Source: an uncultured Clostridia bacterium
Lineage (GTDB): Bacteria; Bacillota; Clostridia; Christensenellales; Aristaeellaceae
DNA: 64,000 nt
Direction: 5' to 3'
Assembly: GCA_934643825.1 (NCBI GenBank)
Contig: CAKUCW010000006.1
Span: 22,047-86,046 of the forward strand
The position numbers were made by a program, and so were the translations under genes. Below are positions 14,914-22,540 of the stretch, one piece after another (the first letter of the stretch is position 1; each line of letters begins with the position of its first letter). The notes under the pieces are model-generated. The model was not told the origin of the DNA and searched no databases. It worked only from the letters and a program-made list of their open reading frames with translations.

Positions 14914-15794
14914 CGCTCCACCTCCCCAAACATCCTCCTTGCAAACAGCTTCGTTCCGTTGAAAATCAGGCTCGTCACCTTTACGCCGTTAAAGTATAGC
15001 TCGCTCAGTTGTGTTCCGTTAAAGACCGCCGGAATCAAATCGTCCTGCGTTCCCCGCAGAATGACGACGCCGCTTCCGCCTGCCGCCGCCTGACCGCCCT
15101 TTCTGTTGTAGCGGCTGTCCTCGTCCACATATCCGCCGCCCGGACCGCCTGCGCCGCCGCCCGTGTTCGCCGCTCCAGCCGTACCGTTTGCGCCGTCATA
15201 GCCAGGAGAGCCTCCAGCGCCTCCCGCGCCGCCTCCGTCTGCGCCTCCGCTTCCGCCTGCCGCCCAGCCGCCGCCTCCTCCTCCGCCGCCAGCGCCGTAT
15301 AAACCCAGCCCGAAGAGGTCTTGTCCTTTTTCGCCTTGCTTGCCTGCGATGTGCATGTCTTTGCCGCCCGTTCCGCCTGCGCCAGTGCCCGCGCCGGGTG
15401 TGCCGCTTTCCTTCCAGCCCGGCGTGCCCGCGCCCTTGCCGCCCTGTGCGGTAATGCCGAAAGCCGACGTCGCCCCGCCGTCGTTTCCGGAATGCCATGC
15501 CGCCGGAACAGCTCCGCCTTCGCCGATGCTCACCGCGTAGCCCTGTCCCGCCGCAATCGCCGCTGTGCCGGTTGCGATGTACCCGCCGCCTCCGCCGCTT
15601 CCGCCCGCCGGGTTCGCCTTTTGCAGGTGGCATGCGCTCGACCCGCCGCCGCCTACGCACCCAACGTCCACGCCGCTCTTGGCGTACTGAAGGGTCAGCG
15701 TGCCGCTTGTCAGCAGCAGAATGTACCAGTAGTTCCCGTCGCTCTGCGTCCGGTATGCGCCCGTGTAGCTGAATGCAGGAATTTTCTTTGCCAT
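14901..15794 (-). CDS. Glycine-rich phage receptor-binding protein
   Basis: A 297-residue protein of extreme glycine content. After an N-terminal domain (about 1-45, starting MAKKIPAFSYTGAYR) comes a core (about 48-245) rich in GGGG runs such as GAGGGGGGGGWAAGGSGG, resembling polyglycine-II sandwich adhesins (gp38-like). A C-terminal tail follows with VFNGTQLSELYFNGVKVTSLIFNGTKLF, a threefold NG(T/V) beta repeat. Such proteins sit at fibre tips and determine host range. It is encoded between the BppU-like and collagen-like fibre genes. Confidence 0.8.
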   Translation of the reverse strand: MAKKIPAFSYTGAYRTQSDGNYWYILLLTSGTLTLQYAKSGVDVGCVGGGGSSACHLQKANPAGGSGGGGGYIATGTAAIAAGQGYAVSIGEGGAVPAAWHSGNDGGATSAFGITAQGGKGAGTPGWKESGTPGAGTGAGGTGGKDMHIAGKQGEKGQDLFGLGLYGAGGGGGGGGWAAGGSGGADGGGAGGAGGSPGYDGANGTAGAANTGGGAGGPGGGYVDEDSRYNRKGGQAAAGGSGVVILRGTQDDLIPAVFNGTQLSELYFNGVKVTSLIFNGTKLFARRMFGEVERCLA

Positions 15795-15804
15795 GCCTTT
15801 ACCC

Positions 15805-16731
15805 TCATACCGTCGTGATGGTCAGCACCGTGCCGACAAGCTCAAAGGTCACGCCTGCCGGTCCGGGATCGCCGGGGTCGCCCTTTTCGCCTCTCTCGCC
15901 CTTTTCGCCGTCCCTGCCCGGCATGCCCCGCTCAAGCCCCAGCGAAAGGATCTTCTTTTCCCCGTCGTCCGTCAGGCTTACCGTGCTTCCGCTGCCGTAT
16001 TCCCGCGTCGCCGCCTGCACGATCATGTTTTGCAGGTGTTCCGCCTGTGTGTTCGCGCTTCCCGCCGCTGTGTTCGCCGCTTCTGCCGCCTGATTCGCGG
16101 CTTCCGCCGCGCTGTTTGCGCTTCCCGCAGCCGTGTTCGCCGCTCCTGCCGCGCCGTTCGCCGCTTCTGCCGCCTTGTTCGCCGCTTCTGCCGCCTGATT
16201 TGCGCCGCTCGTCGCCACGTTCGCGGTTTCCGTCGCCGCGTTCGCGCCGCTCGTCGCCGTGTTCATCTTCGCCAGCGTCAGGTTCACTTCCGCAACCAGC
16301 TCGTCCCATGCGTTCGCCTGTCCCGGCGTGACCTGCGTACCCGGCGCAGGGCGGCTGATGGGCGTGAAACTCCCCTCGTAGCAGGTCTTCGACCGTCCCG
16401 CGCCCTCCGCCGCGCCGTAGCTGACGTATACAAACACCTTCACCGTGCTGCTTCGGGTCAGGTATATGTCCGGAATGTCCGCCGTCCAGCATCCGCTTGC
16501 CTCGTCGTAACTCGCCAGCCGCGTTTCCGTCTGACTGTCCCCGATGAAGCCGTACTGCGCCTGCACCGTCACCGCGTCGCCGGATAGAAAATCGTCCTTC
16601 TCCGCCAGCTCCTTGGGCGACGGCAGCCCGTGCATCTTCAGCCGCTGTCCCGTGTCGTATTGGTAAATGCCCGCGATTGCCGCGCTCTTGTGGCTCTTGT
16701 CGTCAAAACTCGCGTGAATCATCCTCTTCAC
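15805..16731 (-). CDS. BppU-like baseplate/tail fibre protein with alanine-rich and collagen-like stalk
   Basis: A 308-residue protein. The N-terminal ~125 residues (MKRMIHASFDDKSHKSAAIA start; LTRSSTVKVFVYVSYG) form a beta domain like the BppU_N attachment domain. Residues ~155-230 are Ala/Asn-rich heptad-like repeats (AAEAANKAAEAANGAAGAAN pattern), a probable trimeric coiled coil. A short Gly-X-Y block (about 270-292; GMPGRDGEKGERGEKGDPG) precedes a beta C-terminus. It probably links the tail to the two downstream adhesins. Its own Shine-Dalgarno (GGGGAGAGG) supports the start. Confidence 0.82.
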   Translation of the reverse strand: MKRMIHASFDDKSHKSAAIAGIYQYDTGQRLKMHGLPSPKELAEKDDFLSGDAVTVQAQYGFIGDSQTETRLASYDEASGCWTADIPDIYLTRSSTVKVFVYVSYGAAEGAGRSKTCYEGSFTPISRPAPGTQVTPGQANAWDELVAEVNLTLAKMNTATSGANAATETANVATSGANQAAEAANKAAEAANGAAGAANTAAGSANSAAEAANQAAEAANTAAGSANTQAEHLQNMIVQAATREYGSGSTVSLTDDGEKKILSLGLERGMPGRDGEKGERGEKGDPGDPGPAGVTFELVGTVLTITTV

Positions 16732-16830
16732 CTCTCCCCTGTTGTATCACATTTCTATTGCCCCATAGTCCCATTTCCCATCTTCGCCTTTTCTGTCTGC
16801 AAAAGGCTCGATCATTCCCCCAATCCACGC

Positions 16831-16857
16831 AAAAAGGCGGGCTGTTCCAGCCCGCCC
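16831..16857 (-). terminator. Terminator between ejection-protein and fibre genes
   Basis: A GGCGGGCTG / CAGCCCGCC stem with TTTTTG on the minus strand lies just past the stop of the 1329-codon gene. It separates virion and fibre transcription or attenuates read-through. Confidence 0.75.
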
Positions 16858-16864
16858 CGCCGCT

Positions 16865-19800
16865 TTACGGCTGCTTCTTTCTTCTCACCAGTTCCTCCAG
16901 CACAACCCGCTTTGCTTCCTTCTGGCATGCCTTGACCGCCTCGATCCGCTCCTCATCCGGCATGTATGCCCAGCCGAGGGATTCCATCTCCGAGCGAATG
17001 TCGCTCTCCGTGTACAGGCTTCCGTTCCAAAGCACGTCCTTGTAGGTTTCGTTTGCCCATCTCTTCTCCTCGTCCGTGAGCTGTATGGTGAAACCCTGTC
17101 CGTCGCCTGCGCCCATCTCTTCCGCCATCGTCTTGGAGATGGTCACCTTGTACTTGTTCCCCGCGATCAGCTCACCCGGCAGCCAGCTCGTCTCTCCCGT
17201 CCTGTATGCGATGTCCACCAGCTCATCCAGCTGAGCGTCCCGGATCTCGCTTTCCGCCGTCCATGGCGTGATAAACGTGTTCAGGAAGTGCAGCGCCGCG
17301 TTTTGTTCCGCCTTGCCCCAGTTGTTCGCGCCGTTTTGCAGCATGTCCTCTCCCTTGAGCGTCTTTGCCGTCGGCAGCGTCTGCCGCAGAAGAGGCCAGT
17401 TCTGAATGATGTTCGCGTTGATCATCTCCCTGAGCGCGTTTTGGCTCTTCGTGTCGCGCACATAGGGGTCCGTGTATTTCGCAACGGCGCGTATGATGGC
17501 GGGCGTCAGTCTGCTTGCCGTGTTTTCCATCATGCTCTCAACGAACGTCGTCACCTTTTGCTCATTGCTTTGATAGCCGCGCAAAAGGTTTGACAGTCCG
17601 GAGAGCATCGAGTTGTTGAACAGCTGGTCAAGCGTAGCCGTGTAGATTGCCCGGGTCGCGTTCGCCGCCAGCGCCGCGCCGTCCTCGTCCCGGTCGTAGC
17701 TGTCCATCGCGCTGTACAGCTCTGCCCCGATGACCAGCGGGCTGACAGCCGGGAAGGCGAAATCCAGCGGAATCTGTTCCCCGAGGATGTCAAAATACAT
17801 GCCGTAGCTCTTTCCTTCGCTCTTCTGGATGGCAGCCAGGCGTGCGTCGTCCTCGTCCTCCCGTCCGAATTTGATGACGCCCATTCCCGCCAGCGCCATG
17901 CCGATGACCATCATGCCCGTTCCCGTCAGTCCGCGCCCCATGTTCATGACGAACTTGCGCTGGTCAAACTTCGTCCCGTTCTCGGTCATCGCGTCGTAAA
18001 CGCCGTTCTTGAGTGCCGTCCACGCCAGCCCGATCGGGCTGTACTGCATGGCGCGTATCGCGACATTCGTCGGCGTCTTCAGGAAGGGGATCAGGGTCGT
18101 GATGCAGAAGTCCGCCGCCCTGCTCGTCCTGCGTATGGCGTTGATGGCGTCGATGAGCCGGTTGTCCTCCTGAAATACCCGCTCGGTCGCCCGCCTCTCC
18201 GCCTCCGCGTGCCGCTCTTCGTCCGTCATCTCGCGCAGATAGGTTTGCAGGTCTCCGTTTTCGTCCTCGTAGGTATCCTGTATCATCGTCCCCAGTCGGT
18301 TCAGCACGTCCATCTCTTCCGTGTAGCATTGCTCCCAGAAGGGTCTGTCGCCCAGCTGCATCGCCAGCCCGATGAAGTCGTGATACGCCTGCATAAAGGC
18401 GCTGTTGTATGTCCGGTTGTTGTGGTTAAAGTCGAAGCTCGACGAGTGCCCCGTGTCCACCCCGCGGATGATGTAGTCCGTCAGTGTGTTGGCGATTTCC
18501 TGCGCAAACGCCCGGTGTCCCTCTCCGATCGCCTCCATCTGCGGCAGCCCCGTCGTCCGGTTGCCCGTCTTTTTCGCCGCCAGTCGGTCTATGCCCGCGC
18601 CGATCAGCTCGCTTCCCATCTCCAGCGGGCGCGTCAGCACGTTGCTCATGATGTTCTTGTTCCACGTCTTGCTGGAAGAGAGCATGTTGTCATAGCCGAA
18701 ATTGTTGAATTTGTTCCAGAGGTTGTTCGGCGTGGTGTTCGCCTGTGCGCTGTATATGCGCTGTATGATCGTCTTTCCTTCCGGCGTCTGAGGCGTCGGG
18801 TTCTCGCCCTCCAGCAGCTGATACGTCGCCATCTCGCCCGTGATGTAGTTCATGTCCGCTTCCGTCACGACCGCATAGCCCTTCTTCATGAATTCGAGCT
18901 GTTGGCAGAGCGTCAGCAGTCCGTCGCCGCGTCGGTTGTCGTCCGTGGCGATGATGGCAGCGAGCATGCGCTCCTTCGTGCTGGCTTTGAAATAGTCGTA
19001 TCCGGGCAGCTTCTCTCCGCGCAGCCTGTATCGGTCGATCAGCTCCATCTTCCATTCCGGCATCGGGATATGCCACGGGTTGTCCGTGCCGTATGTCGGT
19101 TTCGCCAGTTCCGCCGCCCTTTTGAATCTTTCCGCCCGCTCATACAGGCTCGTCACCTCGCCCTTCCCGTCGCCTTTGAGGATGACAATGCTGCTTTCGT
19201 CTGTGATCGGTCTGAAATTCGCGTCCCCGTTGATGATCCTCTGTCCCGCCTTCGTCGGGTTGCTCATCGGCGCTTCGTCTCCGGCAGGGATATGAACGTT
19301 CAGCCCGTTCCGCAGGTTGATCCGGTTTGCCCGGTTGACGGCTTCCGCCAGCGCATAGATGGTGCTCAGCGGCTTGAGCGCGTTCTCGATCTGCGTCTTC
19401 ATGCCCATCTGCCCCAGCCGCAGCGTATAGAGCTTGCCCAGCACCGCCGCCTCGACATCGTGCTTTTCCTCCAGCGCTCGCACCATGGCGACCTGCGCCT
19501 GCGTGATGTCCTCGTCCGTCCAGTATTCCTTCGCCCGCAGCCGTGCCGCCACCTCGTCCCCGCCGATTTCGTCATATCGCCGATCCGCCTGACTGACCAT
19601 CTCGCGGTCGATTTTCTTCTCGGCGCGGTTGCCGCCCAGCAGCTCCCGCCGGATGGCGTCCACCAGGCTGTCCGTCCTCGCCGCGCTCTCGCCGCCGAAT
19701 TGGTTCAGGTCAAGCGCATAGCGGATATCCGGGTTCTTTTTGTCGAATAAGCCGATGTTATCCGTTGCGCTCTTGATCTGTTCCGGATGGAAGGCAATGT

Positions 19801-20854
19801 ATTCGTCCTCTCCGTTGTATACGCCGTCGTACCCGCGGCTTTCCAGATATTCTCTTGCTTTGATGCCCGCGTCGTTCTGTCCCTTGAATTGGCTGAATGC
19901 TTTGTAGGCGGTCGAACTGTCAGCCGGATTCTGTATGCTCAGATAAAACGCCCGTACATTTTCGCCGTATTCTGACGACTCTTCTTTATATGTCGAGAAG
20001 AACGCGCCCTGTATATCTGCGTTTGCGCGTCCTCTGCCGATGTCGAATACGTTAAATTCCGCATCAGATCCGTGGTACACGATCAGCGGTGCGCCGTTTT
20101 CGTCTACGACCTTGCTCCTCTTAAACCAATTCCTGAATTGTCGGGTCTGCGTTTGTTTTATAAATTGGTAGTTGACGGGTGACGCATCCTCTGTTATACT
20201 ATGGATGAAGCCATCTTGAACGGGGCCGCTCAGTACTTGTGACTGACCTTCCCCTAGTAGGGCTCTGGCTTCTTTTTTATTGATGTAATAAATTCCGACC
20301 TGCCCATTCTGTTCTTTCTGAATGGCTTCTTGCAGGCGTTTCATCCAATCGCCGCGGCTGTGTATCGTCATCAGGCGATTCGCATCCGTTTCAGCGATAT
20401 TGAACTGACCCTTATTTCGGATATTCATCATGCCAATGATAGGTTTGTCATTGGCATTTTTGTTTTTCTCCGAAAAAATCATGATGACGCCGCCGTCTAA
20501 ATCTCCGCTGTTTTCAATGATGGCAATCGGATGCGCCACATACTCGTCCAAGTGCTTCATGAAATCCACGCCCAAGTCGTGATCCGCATTTTTCGGTTTT
20601 CCCAGCACATCGCGCATATGCTTCTGGTCAATCGTGAGCGGCAGGTTTGAAAAACCGATCTTCTGCAAAACCTCCGGCGTGCCGCTGATAAGCAGGGTGT
20701 CACGCTCCGGAATTTTGCCTTCCAGAAAATCCTCCACCTGTTCCCTGAACGGCTTTGAGTCGTCGTAGGGACTGCTCTGCTCCGTTTCAATCGGTGCTTT
20801 CAGGTCAAGGGCATTTTTTCCCGTTTTGCGTATCATGGATATTGACGCCGCCAT
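16865..20854 (-). CDS. Giant phage ejection protein of polyvalent type, with MuF_C-like and ADP-ribosyltransferase-like domains
   Basis: A 1329-residue protein. Residues ~36-200 (EQVEDFLEGKIPERDTLLIS, then TIDQKHMRDVLGK) resemble the phage MuF C-terminal nuclease-like domain. Residues ~237-378 (RNWFKRSKVVDENGAPLIVY, HGSDAEFNVFD, GAFFSTYKEE, DEYIAFHPEQIKS, NPDIRYA) match the ART-PolyVal pattern, with the His of YHGS and the late acidic D/E. The long remainder looks like an internal virion protein and contains a hydrophobic segment (LTGTGMMVIGMALAGMGVI). Polyvalent proteins are injected with phage DNA to act on host defences or metabolism. The ATG lacks a Shine-Dalgarno and lies inside a plus-strand promoter; an in-frame stop is only four codons upstream, so the start is uncertain. 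Confidence 0.8.
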   Translation of the reverse strand: MAASISMIRKTGKNALDLKAPIETEQSSPYDDSKPFREQVEDFLEGKIPERDTLLISGTPEVLQKIGFSNLPLTIDQKHMRDVLGKPKNADHDLGVDFMKHLDEYVAHPIAIIENSGDLDGGVIMIFSEKNKNANDKPIIGMMNIRNKGQFNIAETDANRLMTIHSRGDWMKRLQEAIQKEQNGQVGIYYINKKEARALLGEGQSQVLSGPVQDGFIHSITEDASPVNYQFIKQTQTRQFRNWFKRSKVVDENGAPLIVYHGSDAEFNVFDIGRGRANADIQGAFFSTYKEESSEYGENVRAFYLSIQNPADSSTAYKAFSQFKGQNDAGIKAREYLESRGYDGVYNGEDEYIAFHPEQIKSATDNIGLFDKKNPDIRYALDLNQFGGESAARTDSLVDAIRRELLGGNRAEKKIDREMVSQADRRYDEIGGDEVAARLRAKEYWTDEDITQAQVAMVRALEEKHDVEAAVLGKLYTLRLGQMGMKTQIENALKPLSTIYALAEAVNRANRINLRNGLNVHIPAGDEAPMSNPTKAGQRIINGDANFRPITDESSIVILKGDGKGEVTSLYERAERFKRAAELAKPTYGTDNPWHIPMPEWKMELIDRYRLRGEKLPGYDYFKASTKERMLAAIIATDDNRRGDGLLTLCQQLEFMKKGYAVVTEADMNYITGEMATYQLLEGENPTPQTPEGKTIIQRIYSAQANTTPNNLWNKFNNFGYDNMLSSSKTWNKNIMSNVLTRPLEMGSELIGAGIDRLAAKKTGNRTTGLPQMEAIGEGHRAFAQEIANTLTDYIIRGVDTGHSSSFDFNHNNRTYNSAFMQAYHDFIGLAMQLGDRPFWEQCYTEEMDVLNRLGTMIQDTYEDENGDLQTYLREMTDEERHAEAERRATERVFQEDNRLIDAINAIRRTSRAADFCITTLIPFLKTPTNVAIRAMQYSPIGLAWTALKNGVYDAMTENGTKFDQRKFVMNMGRGLTGTGMMVIGMALAGMGVIKFGREDEDDARLAAIQKSEGKSYGMYFDILGEQIPLDFAFPAVSPLVIGAELYSAMDSYDRDEDGAALAANATRAIYTATLDQLFNNSMLSGLSNLLRGYQSNEQKVTTFVESMMENTASRLTPAIIRAVAKYTDPYVRDTKSQNALREMINANIIQNWPLLRQTLPTAKTLKGEDMLQNGANNWGKAEQNAALHFLNTFITPWTAESEIRDAQLDELVDIAYRTGETSWLPGELIAGNKYKVTISKTMAEEMGAGDGQGFTIQLTDEEKRWANETYKDVLWNGSLYTESDIRSEMESLGWAYMPDEERIEAVKACQKEAKRVVLEELVRRKKQP

Positions 20855-20870
20855 CGCTTTGCGCTATACT
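20842..20870 (+). promoter_or_regulatory. Promoter of small RNA 1
   Basis: TTGACG (20842-20847), a 17-bp spacer and TATACT (20865-20870). It shares the spacer end TTTGCGC with the promoter of small RNA 2. Confidence 0.7.
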
Positions 20871-20876
20871 GATGTC

Positions 20877-20947
20877 AGAAAGAGATGCAGCACGGATATC
20901 GTGCGGGACGCTTTGACGTTCGGCGGTACGCTGCATCTCTTTTTTTA
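20877..20947 (+). ncRNA. Candidate prophage small RNA 1
   Basis: A predicted transcript of about 70 nt runs from a consensus promoter to an intrinsic terminator. The closing stem AGAGATGCAGC / GCTGCATCTCT (20881-20891 with 20930-20940) is followed by seven T's. Inside, GCACG/CGTGC forms a second hairpin. It is oriented against the late phage genes. The 25 nt after the stem (TTTTTTTATGCGCATCAAAC...) are identical to those after small RNA 2. Confidence 0.6.
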
Positions 20948-21118
20948 TGCGCATCAAACCGCCCTCTTCTCCCCAACATTTTTCAAACCACATCAAACGC
21001 TCAGGCACATTCACCCCGTCTTAGCCTCGACGCGTTCTCCCGGCTTCCCTCTCTCCGCTCTCGCACCAAACCATTCCAATCCAAAATCCGTTTTTTGCTG
21101 CTTCGTGCAGCCTCATAC

Positions 21119-21147
21119 TTGACATTTTCCATCCTTTGCGCTATATT
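21119..21147 (+). promoter_or_regulatory. Promoter of small RNA 2
   Basis: TTGACA (21119-21124), a 17-bp spacer ending TTTGCGC and TATATT (21142-21147). Confidence 0.75.
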
Positions 21148-21152
21148 AAGAT

Positions 21153-21218
21153 TAAAGGTTGCGGAATCTATGGCTGTAAATCGACTTTGTCGTGTGTCAT
21201 AAGCCGCAGCCTTTTTTT
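21153..21218 (+). ncRNA. Candidate prophage small RNA 2
   Basis: A predicted RNA of about 65 nt with closing stem AAAGGTTGCGG / CCGCAGCCTTT (21154-21164 with 21204-21214) and a T7 run. It has an inner TATG/CATA stem and a CGAC-TTT-GTCG hairpin. The body sequence differs from small RNA 1, but promoter, architecture and 3' flank are shared. The two look like diverged paralogues. Confidence 0.62.
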
Positions 21219-21241
21219 ATGCGCATCAAACCGCCCGCTCG

Positions 21242-22216
21242 TCACCGAATTTTACTCGTGTTCTTCGGGCTGTATCGTCCATAGATTTCGCGTGTGTTTG
21301 TCGTCGCCCCCGTGCTGTTTGCCGCCTTCTTCTTCTTGCCCGAGCCTCCCCCGCCCCCGCTCGTCGTCGTCGATACGCTCGATCCGCTGCTTTCCGTGCT
21401 GCTTTCGCCCGTCGTTTCGCTCGTTCCAAGCGTCTGTTGGCTTCCCGTCGTCTGCTGGCTTCCGATGCTCGTCTGGTTGCCCGTCGTCTGCTGGCTTCCC
21501 GTCGTCTGCTGTCCCATCGCCGAGGAAATCGCCGTCAGATAGTTGCTGTTCCATTCCTTGCGCTGGTTCTCTTTCAGCTCCTGCACCTTCGCCGCAAGCT
21601 GGCTGGCGTAGTCGTTGTTCAGCCGTCCCTGCGTCTGGCTGTTCTGCTGTGCCGCCTGCGTGATCTGGTTTTGAATCTGCTGGCTTCTTCGTCCGCTGTC
21701 CTCCGTGAGCTGCTGTACGGCTTTTGCCAGTGCATCGCTCTGGTTGGCGAGCGTCTGCATCGTGTAGCTGCTCCGTCCCATGCCCCGGTTCAGCGCCGCC
21801 GTCTCCACGTTCGCCGCGCCCTTGCGGTATGCCTCGTTCTGCGCGTCGATGCTCCGGTTCAGGTTGGCGGCGATGTTCGCGATCTCCTGTTCCTTGCTCA
21901 GCTTCGTCGTTTCGTAGTTCTGCTGCGATGCCTCCAGCCCCGCGTTGAGCTGCGGTCTGAGCAGGTTTTCCGCAAACTGCGTAATCTGCTCGTCCGTCAT
22001 GTTGCTCATCAGCCCGGACAGGATCTGGTTCATCATCTCCTTGTCAAGAACATTTTTGCTCGTGCTTTGCGATGTCGAGCTGCTCTGGCTGGTGCTGTCC
22101 TGCCGGCTGCTTGATGTGCTTTGGCTGGTTGTGTCCTGCCTGCTGTCTGTTTTGCTGTGTTCCTTGCTCGTGCTACTCGAGCTTTGGTGGGTCTCCGTCG
22201 TGCTGCTTCTTGCCAT
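21242..22216 (-). CDS. Ser/Gln/Thr-rich phage ejection or internal virion protein
   Basis: A 324-residue low-complexity protein. Residues 1-55 are Ser/Thr/Gln-rich (TSQSTSSSRQDSTSQSSSTS pattern). Residues ~60-225 are helical (EMMNQILSGLMSNMTDEQIT, then RGMGRSSYTMQTLANQSDAL). The C-terminal ~80 residues repeat GSQQTTG units, followed by a Gly/Ser-Lys-rich linker. Such proteins are typical of the internal/ejection set of podoviruses, between tail-tube and giant ejection genes. Start ATG 22214-22216 lies 4 nt after a short upstream gene. Confidence 0.72.
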   Translation of the reverse strand: MARSSTTETHQSSSSTSKEHSKTDSRQDTTSQSTSSSRQDSTSQSSSTSQSTSKNVLDKEMMNQILSGLMSNMTDEQITQFAENLLRPQLNAGLEASQQNYETTKLSKEQEIANIAANLNRSIDAQNEAYRKGAANVETAALNRGMGRSSYTMQTLANQSDALAKAVQQLTEDSGRRSQQIQNQITQAAQQNSQTQGRLNNDYASQLAAKVQELKENQRKEWNSNYLTAISSAMGQQTTGSQQTTGNQTSIGSQQTTGSQQTLGTSETTGESSTESSGSSVSTTTSGGGGGSGKKKKAANSTGATTNTREIYGRYSPKNTSKIR

Positions 22217-22220
22217 GTCT

Positions 22221-22394
22221 TCACTTCCCTTCGAGTGCGTCCAGTCTCTTCTTGATTTTCTCGATCTCCGCGTCCTTCAGCCTGTCCGCGTTCCAGCTCG
22301 CCATGCAGAAGTCGCGCAGAAACATTCCCAGATTCCTGACGTATTCCGCCAGTCTGCCGCTCTCCTGCGGCACTCTCGGCTGCTTGAATGCCAT
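22221..22394 (-). CDS. Small phage structural-operon protein
   Basis: A 57-residue frame from ATG 22392-22394, behind GGGGAGGAAAA, to TGA 22221-22223. It begins MAFKQPRVPQESGRLAEYVR and ends IKKRLDALEGK. It is helical and hydrophilic, with a coiled-coil-like C-terminus. Its position between the nozzle-like protein and the ejection protein suggests a small virion or assembly factor. I recognise no family. Confidence 0.72.
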   Translation of the reverse strand: MAFKQPRVPQESGRLAEYVRNLGMFLRDFCMASWNADRLKDAEIEKIKKRLDALEGK

Positions 22395-22401
22395 TTTTCC
22401 T

Positions 22402-22540
22402 CCCCGCCCTCTCCGTCAGCCTTGCGGCTGCCACCTCTCCCAGCGGGAGAGGCAAGGGGCTTTTGCAAATCCAATTTTCATATCGCAGCACCCTTGGCTC
22501 CCCCTTTGGGGGAGCTGACGCGTAGCGTCTGAGAGGGCTA
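22402..22540. repeat. Repeat family D, intergenic copy
   Basis: CCTCTCCCAGCGGGAGAGG and, 50 bp on, GGCTCCCCCTTTGGGGGAGC with GCGTAGCGTCTGAGAGGGC. Palindromic; lies between the nozzle-like gene and the following small gene. Confidence 0.7.

Noticed and set aside
18209..19750. A 513-codon plus-strand frame opposite the giant ejection protein
   Set aside because: Shadow frame in high-GC DNA, without a start signal; the minus-strand frame has clear domains.
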